Part shown: one piece after another, positions 22,504 to 30,723 of the stretch
How the letters are laid out: each line of letters opens with the position of its first letter
Position numbering within the stretch: the stretch's first letter is position 1
Assembly (NCBI GenBank): GCA_003167275.1
Contig: PMTT01000756.1
Location: 677-33,188, forward strand
Origin: Bryobacterales bacterium
GTDB lineage: Bacteria > Acidobacteriota > Terriglobia > Bryobacterales > Bryobacteraceae
Direction of reading: 5' to 3'
DNA: 32,512 nt
Made by a program: the position numbers and the translations under genes
Notes under the pieces: model-generated
Told to the model about the DNA's origin: nothing
The model's database searches: none
The model's input: only the letters and a program-made list of their open reading frames with translations

Positions 22504-24600
22504 ATGATGCCTTTCCGCCATTGGGTCCCGCTCTCCTTGCTTTCCATGATGGTGGGTACCGCACAAACACCGCCAACCGCGCCGAAGGTCGACCATCGCG
22601 AGGCGCGGCAGGGAGCCACCGTGATCGACGACTATTTCTGGCTGCGCGAAAAGTCCAACCCCAAAGTCACCCAGTACCTGGAAGCCGAAAACGCCTACAC
22701 GGCCGCCATGACCAAGGACCTGCAGCCGTTCAGCGACGCTCTCTACAAAGAGATGCTCGGGCGCATCAAACAGACCGACCTCTCCGTGCCCACGCCCCGC
22801 CACGGCTACCTCTACTATTCGCGCACCGAGGAGGGCAAACAGTACCCCATCCAGTGCCGCCGCAAAGGAACCATGGAGGCGCCCGAGGAAGTGCTGCTCG
22901 ACCTCAACGAGCTGGGCAAGGACAAGAAGTTCGTTGGCCTGGGCGGCTTCGTTGTCAGCGACGACCAGAACCTGGTGGCTTACACAATCGACTACACCGG
23001 CTTCCGCCAGTACGCGCTTCGCGTGAAGGATCTGCGCACCGGGCAGACGCTGCCCGACACCACCGAACGCGTCACGTCGCTGGCCTGGGCCGCCGACAAC
23101 AAGACCCTCTTCCTGGTGACCGAAGATGCCGTCACCAAGCGCAGCGACAAGCTCTGTCGCCACGTGCTGGGCTCCACGAAGTTCGAAGAGATTTACAACG
23201 ATAAGGACGAGCTCTACGACATTGAAATCGGTAAGTCCCGCGACCTGAAGTACCTGTTCCTCGAAAGCGAGGCCAAGGATACTTCCGAAGTGCGCTACCT
23301 GCGCGCCGACCGGCCGGCAGATAAGTTCACCGTCTTTCTGCCGCGCGAAAAGGGTCACCGCTATTACCTGAGCCATCGCGAAGGACTGTTCTACATCCGC
23401 ACGAACAAGAGCGGCCACAATTTCGCCGTGATGACCGCGCCCGAGAACGACCCCTCTCTCAAAAACTGGAAGGTGTTCCTGGCGCACCGCGACAATGTCC
23501 GCATCCAGGATATCGACCTGTTCAAGGACTTCGCGGTCTCCGTGGAAAAAGGCGATGCGCTCGACCACCTGCGCATCCACGATTTCAAAACGGGGGCGTG
23601 GAAGGAAATCGCCTATCCGGAGCCGGTATATTCCGTCTTCCCAGGCGGGACGCCGGATTACGAATCCCACACCTATCGCTACAGCTACCAGAGCTTCGTG
23701 ACTCCGCCGAGCGTTTTCGACTACGACGTGACCACCGGCCAATCCACCCTGCGAAAGCAGCAGGAGGTGTTGGGCGGGTACGACCCGAAGCAGTACGCCA
23801 GTGAGCGCCTCTGGGCCACCGCCCGCGACGGCGTCAAGGTGCCGATCTCGATCGTGTTCAAGAAGGGATTCGAGCGGAACGGCAAAGCCCCGCTCTTCCT
23901 TTACGGTTACGGCAGCTACGGAATCGGCACGCCGCCCACGTTTTCGGGCACCCGCGTGAGTCTGCTCGACCGCGGGATGGCCTACGCCATCGCGCACATC
24001 CGCGGTGGCGACGAGATGGGCGAAAAGTGGCGCGAAGACGGCATGCTCATGAAGAAGAAAAACACCTTCTTCGACTTCATCGACTGCGCGGAATTTCTGA
24101 TCCAGCAGCAGTGGACGTCCAAGGACCGCCTGGTGATCGAAGGCGGCAGCGCCGGAGGCTTGCTGATGGGCGCGGTGGTCAACATGCGGCCCGACCTCTT
24201 CAAAGCGGTGCACGCCGCGGTGCCGTTCGTCGACGTGATGAACACCATGATGGACGCCACACTCCCGTTGACCGTGGGCGAGTATCTGGAGTGGGGCAAT
24301 CCCAACGAGAAGGCCGCCTACGATTACATGAAGACCTACAGCCCCTACGACAACCTGGAGAAGCGTGCGTACCCGGCGATCCTGGTGACCACCAGTTTCA
24401 ACGACAGCCAGGTGATGTACTGGGAGCCCGCCAAATATGTCGCGCGGCTGCGGGCGTTGAAGACCGATTCCAATCCCCTGCTGCTCAAGGTCAAGATGGA
24501 TCCCGCGGGCCACGGTGGCGCCAGCGGACGGTATGACCGGCTGCACGACACGGCTTTCGAGTACGCGTGGATGTTCAGCCAGGTGGGCATCGGTAAGTAG
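22504..24600 (+). CDS. Secreted prolyl oligopeptidase family S9A (oligopeptidase-B-like)
   Basis: Serine peptidase of 698 aa that cleaves short peptides. A signal peptide (about 1-21) precedes the family start KVDHREARQGATVIDDYFWLRE (split over about 28-49). A propeller domain (about 75-420) gates the active site. The alpha/beta hydrolase domain has the triad S549 (EGGSAGG), D634 (FNDSQVMYWEPAKYV) and H670 (AGHGGASGR); the WEPAK and GHGG-SGR contexts favour oligopeptidase B. Classical oligopeptidase B is cytoplasmic, so export is a lineage feature. GGAG lies 3 nt before ATG 22504 and 6 nt before ATG 22507, so the second ATG (697 aa) may be the true start. The TAG is the first part of a long hairpin. 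Confidence 0.94.
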   Translation: MMPFRHWVPLSLLSMMVGTAQTPPTAPKVDHREARQGATVIDDYFWLREKSNPKVTQYLEAENAYTAAMTKDLQPFSDALYKEMLGRIKQTDLSVPTPRHGYLYYSRTEEGKQYPIQCRRKGTMEAPEEVLLDLNELGKDKKFVGLGGFVVSDDQNLVAYTIDYTGFRQYALRVKDLRTGQTLPDTTERVTSLAWAADNKTLFLVTEDAVTKRSDKLCRHVLGSTKFEEIYNDKDELYDIEIGKSRDLKYLFLESEAKDTSEVRYLRADRPADKFTVFLPREKGHRYYLSHREGLFYIRTNKSGHNFAVMTAPENDPSLKNWKVFLAHRDNVRIQDIDLFKDFAVSVEKGDALDHLRIHDFKTGAWKEIAYPEPVYSVFPGGTPDYESHTYRYSYQSFVTPPSVFDYDVTTGQSTLRKQQEVLGGYDPKQYASERLWATARDGVKVPISIVFKKGFERNGKAPLFLYGYGSYGIGTPPTFSGTRVSLLDRGMAYAIAHIRGGDEMGEKWREDGMLMKKKNTFFDFIDCAEFLIQQQWTSKDRLVIEGGSAGGLLMGAVVNMRPDLFKAVHAAVPFVDVMNTMMDATLPLTVGEYLEWGNPNEKAAYDYMKTYSPYDNLEKRAYPAILVTTSFNDSQVMYWEPAKYVARLRALKTDSNPLLLKVKMDPAGHGGASGRYDRLHDTAFEYAWMFSQVGIGK

Positions 24601-24669
24601 CACGGGCATTCTTGCCTGTGTTCGCTTTGGGCTGGAAAAGAAAAACACAGGCAAGAATGCCCGTGCTAC
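24597..24669. terminator. 26-bp inverted repeat, family B, at the peptidase stop
   Basis: Perfect 26-bp arms (24597-24622 and 24644-24669, core GGGCATTCTTGCCTGTGTT) flank a 21-nt loop containing AAAAGAAA. The left arm includes the TAG of the peptidase gene. It should terminate or process the transcript before the ABC transporter genes. The core is not seen elsewhere in the window. Confidence 0.75.
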
Positions 24670-24707
24670 GTCGGAACAAGCCACCCCTCGCCGGCGTCCA
24701 ACCATCT

Positions 24708-26369
24708 ATGCCGCAACGGCCGGAGCGCACCTTCGTCCTACTCGTCCGCCACTTTTTTGACCGTTTTTTCGACACCGAATCGCTCTCGCCTCAGGGAGAT
24801 CCCCACGCCAACATCAGCCAGACTCTCGGCATCCTGGCCGTCCCGAGCGCGTTCTTTGTCCTGGTGTGCCGCCCGCTCGGCCTCTGGGGCTGGAGCCTGG
24901 TGGCAGTCCGCTTCCTCTTCCTTTCGATCTCCATGATCGTCATGGGCTTGACCATCGTCTTCGAATGGGACGCGCTGTTTCCCGACCGCCGCGACTACCA
25001 GATCCTCACGCCGCTGCCTCTCCGCCTTTCCTCTTTGTTCCTCGCCAAGACCGTGGCGCTCGGTATTTTCCTCGGAATCTTTCTGCTGGACGTCAATTTC
25101 TTCGGAGTGCTCTTCTGGCCCGGAATCGATCAAGGCCACAACATCTTCAATCTGCTCGCCGCCCATGTTGCCGCCATGCTGGCAGGCGGCTTGTTCGCTG
25201 CCCTGTCCATCGCCGCGCTCCAGGGCGTCCTGATCACCGTCCTTCCCGGCAAGGCCTACCGCCGGGTGTCGGCGACCCTGCAGACTTTCCTCATGACCGC
25301 CCTGGTCATGCTGTTGTTTCTCACCCCGGTGATGGGGCACGCCATTGAGGGGCTGGCGAAATCGGGCAGCCCGCTGATCTACTATTTCCCCGGTTACTGG
25401 TTCATCGGCCTCTACGAGCGCATGCGGCCTGCCACTCACAACCTGGTCCTGCTCCGTCTCGGAGGTCTGGCGATCCGCGGCCTGTGGTGCACAGCCGGGC
25501 TGTTTGTCGCCACCTACCTGCCCTTCTATCGGCGGCACGCCCGCAAGATGTTGGAGACACCCGAGCCCAGTCCGTCGGGTCCGGGACGCCTCGGGGCATG
25601 GATGGGAACCGCCGTGGAAGGCGCCCTGTTGCGCCGGCCTATCGAGAGCGCGGTCTTCCACTTCATCGGCCAGACCATCCGGCGCAGCGTCAAGCACCGC
25701 TTGTTCCTGGCGACGTACGGCGGATTCGGAGCCGCGCTGGCGGTCATGACCTTGCAATCGGGCCGGTCCGGATTGCTCCGGCTGTCGTTGACTCTGTCGT
25801 TCGTGCTGGTTTCCGGACTTCGCGCCGCCTTCAACTTTCCCTCCGAACTGCGCGCCAACTGGGCCTTCCAGATCACCGAAACCAGCGACTTGAATGGTTA
25901 CTTGGCCGCCACGCGGAAGTGGCTCGTTCTCTGCGCAATCCTGCCGCTCTTTGCGCTGCTGGCCCCCATGGAGTTCGCCTGCTTCCGCTGGACGGCAGCT
26001 CTCTTCCACCTGGCTTTCGGGATCGCGCTGACGGTACTGCTGATGGAAATCCTGTTCTTCGATTTCCGCAAGGTGCCGTTCACCTGCTCGCATTTGCCGG
26101 GCAAGGTCAACCTGGTTGGACTGGGCGTGTTGTATATCCTGGGCTTCACCATGTACAGCAGCACCATGGCCGATCTGGAATCCTGGCTGGCGGACCTGCC
26201 CGTGGCCGCCGCCCTCTTTTTCGTTGTCACGGCATCGGTGTGCGTGGTGTTGAACCGATGGCAGCGATACTCGAATCGGCGCTGGTATCGGGAGTTCGGC
26301 CGCGCCGCGACGCTGGACTATGACGACCCGGGCGACCCCGTGGTGCGGACCCTCGGCCTCACTCAATAG
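24708..26369 (+). CDS. ABC transporter membrane protein
   Basis: Polytopic protein of 553 aa with about 12 predicted membrane segments in two sets of about six. The first set lies about residues 35-290, for example RFLFLSISMIVMGLTIVF; the second about 355-540, for example LGVLYILGFTMYSS. A soluble linker (about 292-345) contains ETPEPSPSGPGRLG. It shows no clear family motif. It is paired with the ATPase gene 9 bp downstream, the arrangement of ABC-2-type exporters, so it is probably the permease. The substrate is unknown. I chose ATG 24708 because the upstream frame (from 24612) translates the family B hairpin. No clear Shine-Dalgarno precedes it. Confidence 0.78.
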   Translation: MPQRPERTFVLLVRHFFDRFFDTESLSPQGDPHANISQTLGILAVPSAFFVLVCRPLGLWGWSLVAVRFLFLSISMIVMGLTIVFEWDALFPDRRDYQILTPLPLRLSSLFLAKTVALGIFLGIFLLDVNFFGVLFWPGIDQGHNIFNLLAAHVAAMLAGGLFAALSIAALQGVLITVLPGKAYRRVSATLQTFLMTALVMLLFLTPVMGHAIEGLAKSGSPLIYYFPGYWFIGLYERMRPATHNLVLLRLGGLAIRGLWCTAGLFVATYLPFYRRHARKMLETPEPSPSGPGRLGAWMGTAVEGALLRRPIESAVFHFIGQTIRRSVKHRLFLATYGGFGAALAVMTLQSGRSGLLRLSLTLSFVLVSGLRAAFNFPSELRANWAFQITETSDLNGYLAATRKWLVLCAILPLFALLAPMEFACFRWTAALFHLAFGIALTVLLMEILFFDFRKVPFTCSHLPGKVNLVGLGVLYILGFTMYSSTMADLESWLADLPVAAALFFVVTASVCVVLNRWQRYSNRRWYREFGRAATLDYDDPGDPVVRTLGLTQ

Positions 26370-26378
26370 GAGCCACCT

Positions 26379-27143
26379 ATGCTGGAGATTCAAGGACTGA
26401 CGAAGTATTACCGCAATACGCCAGTGGTCAACGATGTCAACTTCGTCGTGAGACCGGGCGAAGTGACCGGCTATCTGGGCCCTAACGGGTCGGGCAAGTC
26501 CACCACCGTCAAGATCATCACGGGGTTGCTGGAGGCGACCACGGGGACGGTGCTATTGGATGGCCGGGACGTGCGGGAAGACCCCATGGGCTTCCGGCGC
26601 CGCCTGGGATACGTTCCCGAGGAGGCCATTCTGTACTCCTACCTCACGGGCCTGGAGTACCTGGAACTTATCGGCCGCCTGCGCGGCCTCGCGCCCGCGG
26701 ACGTGAGCCGCAAAGCCAATGAGCTGCTGGAACTCTTCTCCCTGCATTCCTACCGGCACGCGGCTATCTCGACCTATTCGAAGGGGATGAAGCAGCGGGT
26801 CCTGATCTCCGCGGCGCTTCTTCACGACCCCGACGTACTGATTCTGGACGAGCCGCTGTCCGGGATCGATGTGACCTCGGCGCAGTTGTTCCGGCACCTG
26901 CTCGACGAACTGGCTCGCCAGGGAAAGACGATTCTCTACATCTCGCATGTGCTGGAGGTAGTGGAGAAAGTCTGCGCCCACGTGATCATCATCTACAAGG
27001 GGCGCATCATGGCCTCGGATTCGGTAGAGCACCTGCGCGACCTGATGAACGCACCGTCGCTGGAGGGCATCTTCTCCCAGCTCGTGGAAGAGCGAGATCT
27101 GGAGGCCGTAGCGCGCAGCATCGTATCGACGATCCAATCGTAG
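26379..27143 (+). CDS. ABC transporter ATP-binding protein (ABC-2/DrrA-type)
   Basis: A 254-aa nucleotide-binding subunit. It has Walker A GPNGSGKST (34-42), the signature YSKGMKQR (133-140, the variant usual in ABC-2 export systems), Walker B VLILDEP (153-159) with the catalytic E158, and the switch H190 in YISH. The family fits exporters of drugs, lipids or polysaccharides, so export by the membrane protein encoded directly upstream is likely. AGGAG at the previous stop codon is 8 nt before the ATG, so the two genes are translated from one mRNA. The stop codon is the left edge of a family A hairpin that probably ends the transcript. Confidence 0.94.
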   Translation: MLEIQGLTKYYRNTPVVNDVNFVVRPGEVTGYLGPNGSGKSTTVKIITGLLEATTGTVLLDGRDVREDPMGFRRRLGYVPEEAILYSYLTGLEYLELIGRLRGLAPADVSRKANELLELFSLHSYRHAAISTYSKGMKQRVLISAALLHDPDVLILDEPLSGIDVTSAQLFRHLLDELARQGKTILYISHVLEVVEKVCAHVIIIYKGRIMASDSVEHLRDLMNAPSLEGIFSQLVEERDLEAVARSIVSTIQS

Positions 27144-27210
27144 GGTATGCTTTAGCTTGCCCAGCATTGATGGAGGGCGAGCTAATTAGTGGGCAAGCTA
27201 AAGCATACCC
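27143..27210. terminator. 21-bp inverted repeat, family A, after the ABC ATPase gene
   Basis: Perfect 21-bp arms (27143-27163 and 27190-27210) with the same GGTATGCTTTAGCTTGCC core as at 20850-20917. The loop differs in sequence and length (26 nt). The left arm starts at the last base of the TAG stop. It separates the ABC genes from the alternative complex III operon. Confidence 0.8.
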
Positions 27211-27304
27211 CACGAAAGTTGTGATAGACTGATCTCCCGACTACGTCACACGTGTAAATGGGGGAGCGTGCACCATCAGGGCACAGCTCGTCGGGGGGAA
27301 ACGG

Positions 27305-27775
27305 TTGCGGAGGGCAGCTTGGATTGTCTGCATTTTGATCGCGGCGGCATCCGCCCGACCGTCCGGTCAGCCGATTGCGTACTCGCATAAGCAGCACATC
27401 GCGCTGGGGTTACAGTGCCTCGATTGCCATAGCTCCGCCGATACCAGCGCGGCGGCCACCCTGCCTTCGGTTCGCAAATGCATGCTCTGCCATGCCAAGC
27501 TCGCAACCGCCAAACCCGAGATCCGGAAGCTGGCTGCATTTGCAGCGAGCAAGCGCGAAGTCCCCTGGCGGCGGGTCTATGGCTTTCCTGCGGAGTCATT
27601 GGTGAAATTCCAGCATGCTCCCCACGCGCGCGCGAAGATTTCCTGCGCCACTTGCCACGGCGATATGACACAGGCCTCCACCGCCGAGCTCCTGGTGAAG
27701 CACAACATGGGCACGTGTCTGAGATGCCACCGGCAATACAAAGCCACGGAGGACTGCGCCGCATGCCATTACTGA
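27305..27775 (+). CDS. actA: Pentaheme c-type cytochrome (ActA-like)
   Basis: A 156-aa exported cytochrome with a signal peptide or N-terminal anchor (about 4-18). It has five CxxCH haem sites: CLDCH (38-42), CMLCH (59-63), CATCH (114-118), CLRCH (138-142) and CAACH (151-155). Extra histidines such as H28, H31, H104 and H107 suit bis-His ligation, as in class III/c7 cytochromes. As first gene of the operon it corresponds to ActA of alternative complex III, passing electrons from the Fe-S subunits to a soluble or oxidase-bound cytochrome. The start codon is TTG 27305; a GGGGGG stretch lies about 6 nt upstream and no in-frame ATG precedes it. The last haem site ends one residue before the C-terminus. 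Confidence 0.88.
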   Translation: MRRAAWIVCILIAAASARPSGQPIAYSHKQHIALGLQCLDCHSSADTSAAATLPSVRKCMLCHAKLATAKPEIRKLAAFAASKREVPWRRVYGFPAESLVKFQHAPHARAKISCATCHGDMTQASTAELLVKHNMGTCLRCHRQYKATEDCAACHY

Positions 27776-27802
27776 CGCGCCGGCCGGGAGAGGAACGCTG
27801 AC

Positions 27803-30025
27803 ATGGACCGCCGGAACTTCTTCAAGATCCTCTCCGTTACTTCCGCGGGTGCGCTGGGCGGATGCGGCGGGAAGGCCGACCGCGCGATTCCTCTGCTGGT
27901 TCCCGAGCACGAGATCGTCCCTGGCGAAGAACAGTGGCATCCCGCCGTTTGCGCCGAGTGCGGGGCGGGGTGCGCCACCGTGGTGCGCATCATGGAGGGC
28001 GTCCGCGTCGTGGACCGCAATGGTGAAGCCGTTCGCGAGCGCATCGCCGCAATCAAGAAGATCGAGGGCAATCCTCTCGACCCGATCTCCGGCGGCCGTC
28101 TCTGCGCGCGCGGCCAGGCTTCGGTGCAGTCGCTCTACCACCCCGACCGCCTGCGGGGTCCCATGAAGCGCACCGGCCAACGCGGCCAGGCAGCGTTCGC
28201 CGCGATCTCCTGGGCCGATGCCATCGGCCAGGCGGCGGAGATGCTCGCGAAAGTCCGCGCCGCCGATCCCGCCCGAATCGTCTTTCTCGGTGGCGCGCAG
28301 GCGGGCACGCGCTCTCTCGCGATCCAGCGCTTCACGGAGGCGCTGGGTGCGCCCGCCCCCGTGGTCTGCTCCCTCGCCGATCACGCCGTAGAGCACAAAG
28401 CAGCCGAGATCGCCTTCGGCTGGAAAGGCCTGCCAGTCTACGATCTCGCACACGCTCATTACACCCTCGGCGTGGGCGCCGACTTCCTCGGTGGATGGGC
28501 CTCGCCGGTCTACTATGCGCGCCAGTTCGGCGATTTCCGCCAGGGCCGGCGGCAGATCCGCGGGCAACTTGTCCAGGCCGAGTCGCGCCTCTCGATTACG
28601 GCGGCCGCCGCCGACCGCTGGCTGCCGCTCCGTCCCGGCTCGGAGCCGCAGTTTCTGGCGGCTGTTGGGCGAATGTTGCTGGATGCCGGGCTGGCGCGGA
28701 AACCCGAAGCGCTTCCGAAGGCCGTCGTCCAGGCCTTTCAAGCGGCGGACCCGGCCGCGCTGCTGGCCACCTGCGGGCTGGAGGAAAAGCGCGTTCGCCA
28801 GATCGTCAAGGAACTGGGTGAGTCTGAGGCTCCGCTGGTGCTCGCCGGCGCGTCCGTCCCTCACACTAATTCGGTCGATGCCGTGGTTACCTCGCACTAT
28901 GTCAACCTCATGCTTGGCAACGTCGGCAAACCCGGCGGCGTGCACGCTCCGGCAGAGGCCTCCGAAGACCCAGGGAACCGCGCGCTGCTTGCCTCCAAGA
29001 AGCAACCGCCGACCCAACCGAGCCGCGACCGTGAGGGAGCGGTTGTCCCCGCTGACCCGCGACTTTCGCAATCGCTCGCCCATGCCCAAGTCGTGCTCAT
29101 CGACGGCGCGAACCCGGTGTACACGATGCCACACTCCGCCGGCGTCACAGATGCTCAGGCGCGCGCCGAACTGGTGATCGCCTTTGGCAGTTTCCTGGAC
29201 GACTCCGCCGCTTGGGCGGACCTCCTGCTGCCCGACCACCACGCGCTCGAATCCGAAATGGCGCTGGTACCCGCGGTCTCGGAGCGGCAGGCCGTCGCCA
29301 TATCCACGCCCTTCGTCGAGCCGCTCTACGATACGCGCGCCGTGGAGACTACGCTGGCCGAACTGGCCCGCAAGATCGGCGCCGAGTACCAGGGGGTGAC
29401 GCCCAAGGACATCGTCCAGCCCTTGCTGACTGAGGGCGTGAGCTATGAGGACGTCGCGCGCGAAGGAGGCATCTGGCTGGAACCGCCCCCTCCAACGTCC
29501 CCGCGACCCCCCACAGTCGCGCCCAGCTTCGCCGCGGCGCACTTCGAAGGCGACGCCGCGCAGTACCCGTTCCACTTTCAGCCCTACCCATCCCTGCAGT
29601 TCCACGATGGCCGCGGCGCGAATCTCCCGTGGCTCCAGGAACTGCCCGACCCGGCGTCGAGTTCCATCTGGGGACTGCCCGTGGAGATCGACCCGAAGAC
29701 CGCCGCAGCGTTACGGATCGGGAACGGCGACGTGGTGCGTGTGGAGTCTCCGTACGGGTCGTTAGAAGCGCCCGCGTATGTCCACCCCGGTGCGGTCCCA
29801 GGCGTGGTCAGCATGGCGATCGGCGATGGGCATTCGCACTACTCACGCTATGCCTCCGGCCGCGGCGCCAATCCGCTCGCGATCCTGGCGCCGGTCTGGG
29901 AGAGTTCCACCGGCGCCCTGGTATTGGGGGCAACGCGGGTCCGCCTGGCGCGCGCCGGCGGCCGGCGCGGGTGGACCCAGTTTTCGACCGGGGACCGGCA
30001 GGAAAGAGGGTTCGATGGCAGGTAA
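27803..30025 (+). CDS. actB: Molybdopterin-oxidoreductase-like subunit of alternative complex III (ActB, first half)
   Basis: A 740-aa subunit on the outer side of the membrane. The N-terminus DRRNFFKILSVTSAGALGGC combines a twin-arginine motif with a lipobox-like site at C21. A cysteine set C50, C53, C57 and C101 matches the [4Fe-4S] site of the MopB superfamily, which is unexpected if the subunit is only structural. The ADFLGGWASPVYYARQF block and the C-terminal beta-barrel domain (about 625-720) fit ActB. In some species ActB is fused to its ferredoxin-like half; here that half is the next gene. Residues about 400-420 are a low-complexity insert containing SRDREGAV, encoded by repeat family E. 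GAGAGGAACGCTGAC upstream of the ATG supports the start. Confidence 0.88.
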   Translation: MDRRNFFKILSVTSAGALGGCGGKADRAIPLLVPEHEIVPGEEQWHPAVCAECGAGCATVVRIMEGVRVVDRNGEAVRERIAAIKKIEGNPLDPISGGRLCARGQASVQSLYHPDRLRGPMKRTGQRGQAAFAAISWADAIGQAAEMLAKVRAADPARIVFLGGAQAGTRSLAIQRFTEALGAPAPVVCSLADHAVEHKAAEIAFGWKGLPVYDLAHAHYTLGVGADFLGGWASPVYYARQFGDFRQGRRQIRGQLVQAESRLSITAAAADRWLPLRPGSEPQFLAAVGRMLLDAGLARKPEALPKAVVQAFQAADPAALLATCGLEEKRVRQIVKELGESEAPLVLAGASVPHTNSVDAVVTSHYVNLMLGNVGKPGGVHAPAEASEDPGNRALLASKKQPPTQPSRDREGAVVPADPRLSQSLAHAQVVLIDGANPVYTMPHSAGVTDAQARAELVIAFGSFLDDSAAWADLLLPDHHALESEMALVPAVSERQAVAISTPFVEPLYDTRAVETTLAELARKIGAEYQGVTPKDIVQPLLTEGVSYEDVAREGGIWLEPPPPTSPRPPTVAPSFAAAHFEGDAAQYPFHFQPYPSLQFHDGRGANLPWLQELPDPASSSIWGLPVEIDPKTAAALRIGNGDVVRVESPYGSLEAPAYVHPGAVPGVVSMAIGDGHSHYSRYASGRGANPLAILAPVWESSTGALVLGATRVRLARAGGRRGWTQFSTGDRQERGFDGR
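29025..29044. repeat. Palindromic repeat, family E (copy 2), inside actB
   Basis: GCGACCGTGAGGGAGCGGTT matches 19 of 20 bases of the copy at 1-20, including the loop TGAGGGAG. It is translated in frame as part of SRDREGAV (actB residues 407-414). The stem keeps pairing through a G-U pair. Confidence 0.75.
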
Positions 30026-30038
30026 ATCGGAGGAAGCT

Positions 30039-30722
30039 ATGGAACACCGTTGGGGAATGGCCATCGATCTGGACCGGTGCACGGGCTGCGAAGCCTGCGT
30101 GGTGGCGTGCCACGCCGAAAACAACCTGCCCATTTCCACTCCCGAGCAGGCCGCCCAGGGCCGCACCACACACTGGATCCGGATCGACCGCTACTACGAG
30201 GGAGAGTTCCCGGACATCAAGGTCAGATACATGCCGGTGCTCTGCCAGCACTGCGACAACGCGCCCTGCGAGCCTGTCTGCCCTACCTACGCGACCTATC
30301 ACAACCAGGAGGGACTCAACGTCCAGGTCTACAACCGATGCGTCGGCACCTTCTACTGCGCCAACAACTGCCCATACACGGTGCGGTACTTCAACTGGTT
30401 CGCTCCGGAGTGGCCAGAGCCGCTCGCGTTGCAGCACAATCCCGATGTCGCGGTGCGCCCCGCAGGCGTGATGGAGAAATGCACCTTCTGCATCCAGCGG
30501 ATCAAGCGTGCCAAACAGGATTCGGCCGCGGAGGCCCGCCCGCTCGCCGATGGCGATGTGCAGCCGGCGTGTGTGCAGTCCTGTCCCGCCGAGGCGATGG
30601 TCTTCGGCGATCTCAACGACCCAGCCAGCAAGGTCTCGCGCCTGGCGCAGGACGGCCGCGCCACCCGCCTGCTCGAGGAGTTGGGGACCAAGCCCAAGGT
30701 GTTCTATTTGCGAAAAGGCTAG
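30039..30722 (+). CDS. Ferredoxin-like 4Fe-4S subunit of alternative complex III (ActB, second half)
   Basis: A 227-aa iron-sulfur protein of the DmsB/PsrB/NrfC type. The first cluster motif is CTGCEACVVAC (C14, C17, C20, C24 with the following H). Then come CQHCDNAPCEPVC, CVGTFYCANNCPY and, further on, EKCTFC with CVQSCPAEAM. This gives enough cysteines for four clusters. It should carry electrons between the quinol site in ActC and the cytochrome. GGAGG 5 nt upstream favours ATG 30039; ATG 30015, overlapping actB by 11 nt, would add 8 residues. No signal sequence is seen, so export would depend on the Tat-bearing partner encoded upstream. It lies 1 nt from the actC start. Confidence 0.92.
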   Translation: MEHRWGMAIDLDRCTGCEACVVACHAENNLPISTPEQAAQGRTTHWIRIDRYYEGEFPDIKVRYMPVLCQHCDNAPCEPVCPTYATYHNQEGLNVQVYNRCVGTFYCANNCPYTVRYFNWFAPEWPEPLALQHNPDVAVRPAGVMEKCTFCIQRIKRAKQDSAAEARPLADGDVQPACVQSCPAEAMVFGDLNDPASKVSRLAQDGRATRLLEELGTKPKVFYLRKG

Positions 30723-30723
30723 C

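Noticed and set aside
22273-24705. Upstream extension of the sulfatase frame to 1260 codons
   Set aside because: The extra part is antisense to the peptidase gene and has no domain. A Tat signal and Shine-Dalgarno mark the true start at 22272.
27596-29605. Minus-strand open frame of 669 codons opposite actB
   Set aside because: It is an antisense shadow; the plus strand encodes a recognisable subunit within a tight operon.
27803-30722. Catalytic molybdoenzyme such as polysulfide or tetrathionate reductase
   Set aside because: The pentaheme cytochrome, NrfD-type subunit and ActD in the same operon point to alternative complex III, although the retained cysteines are noted as a finding.
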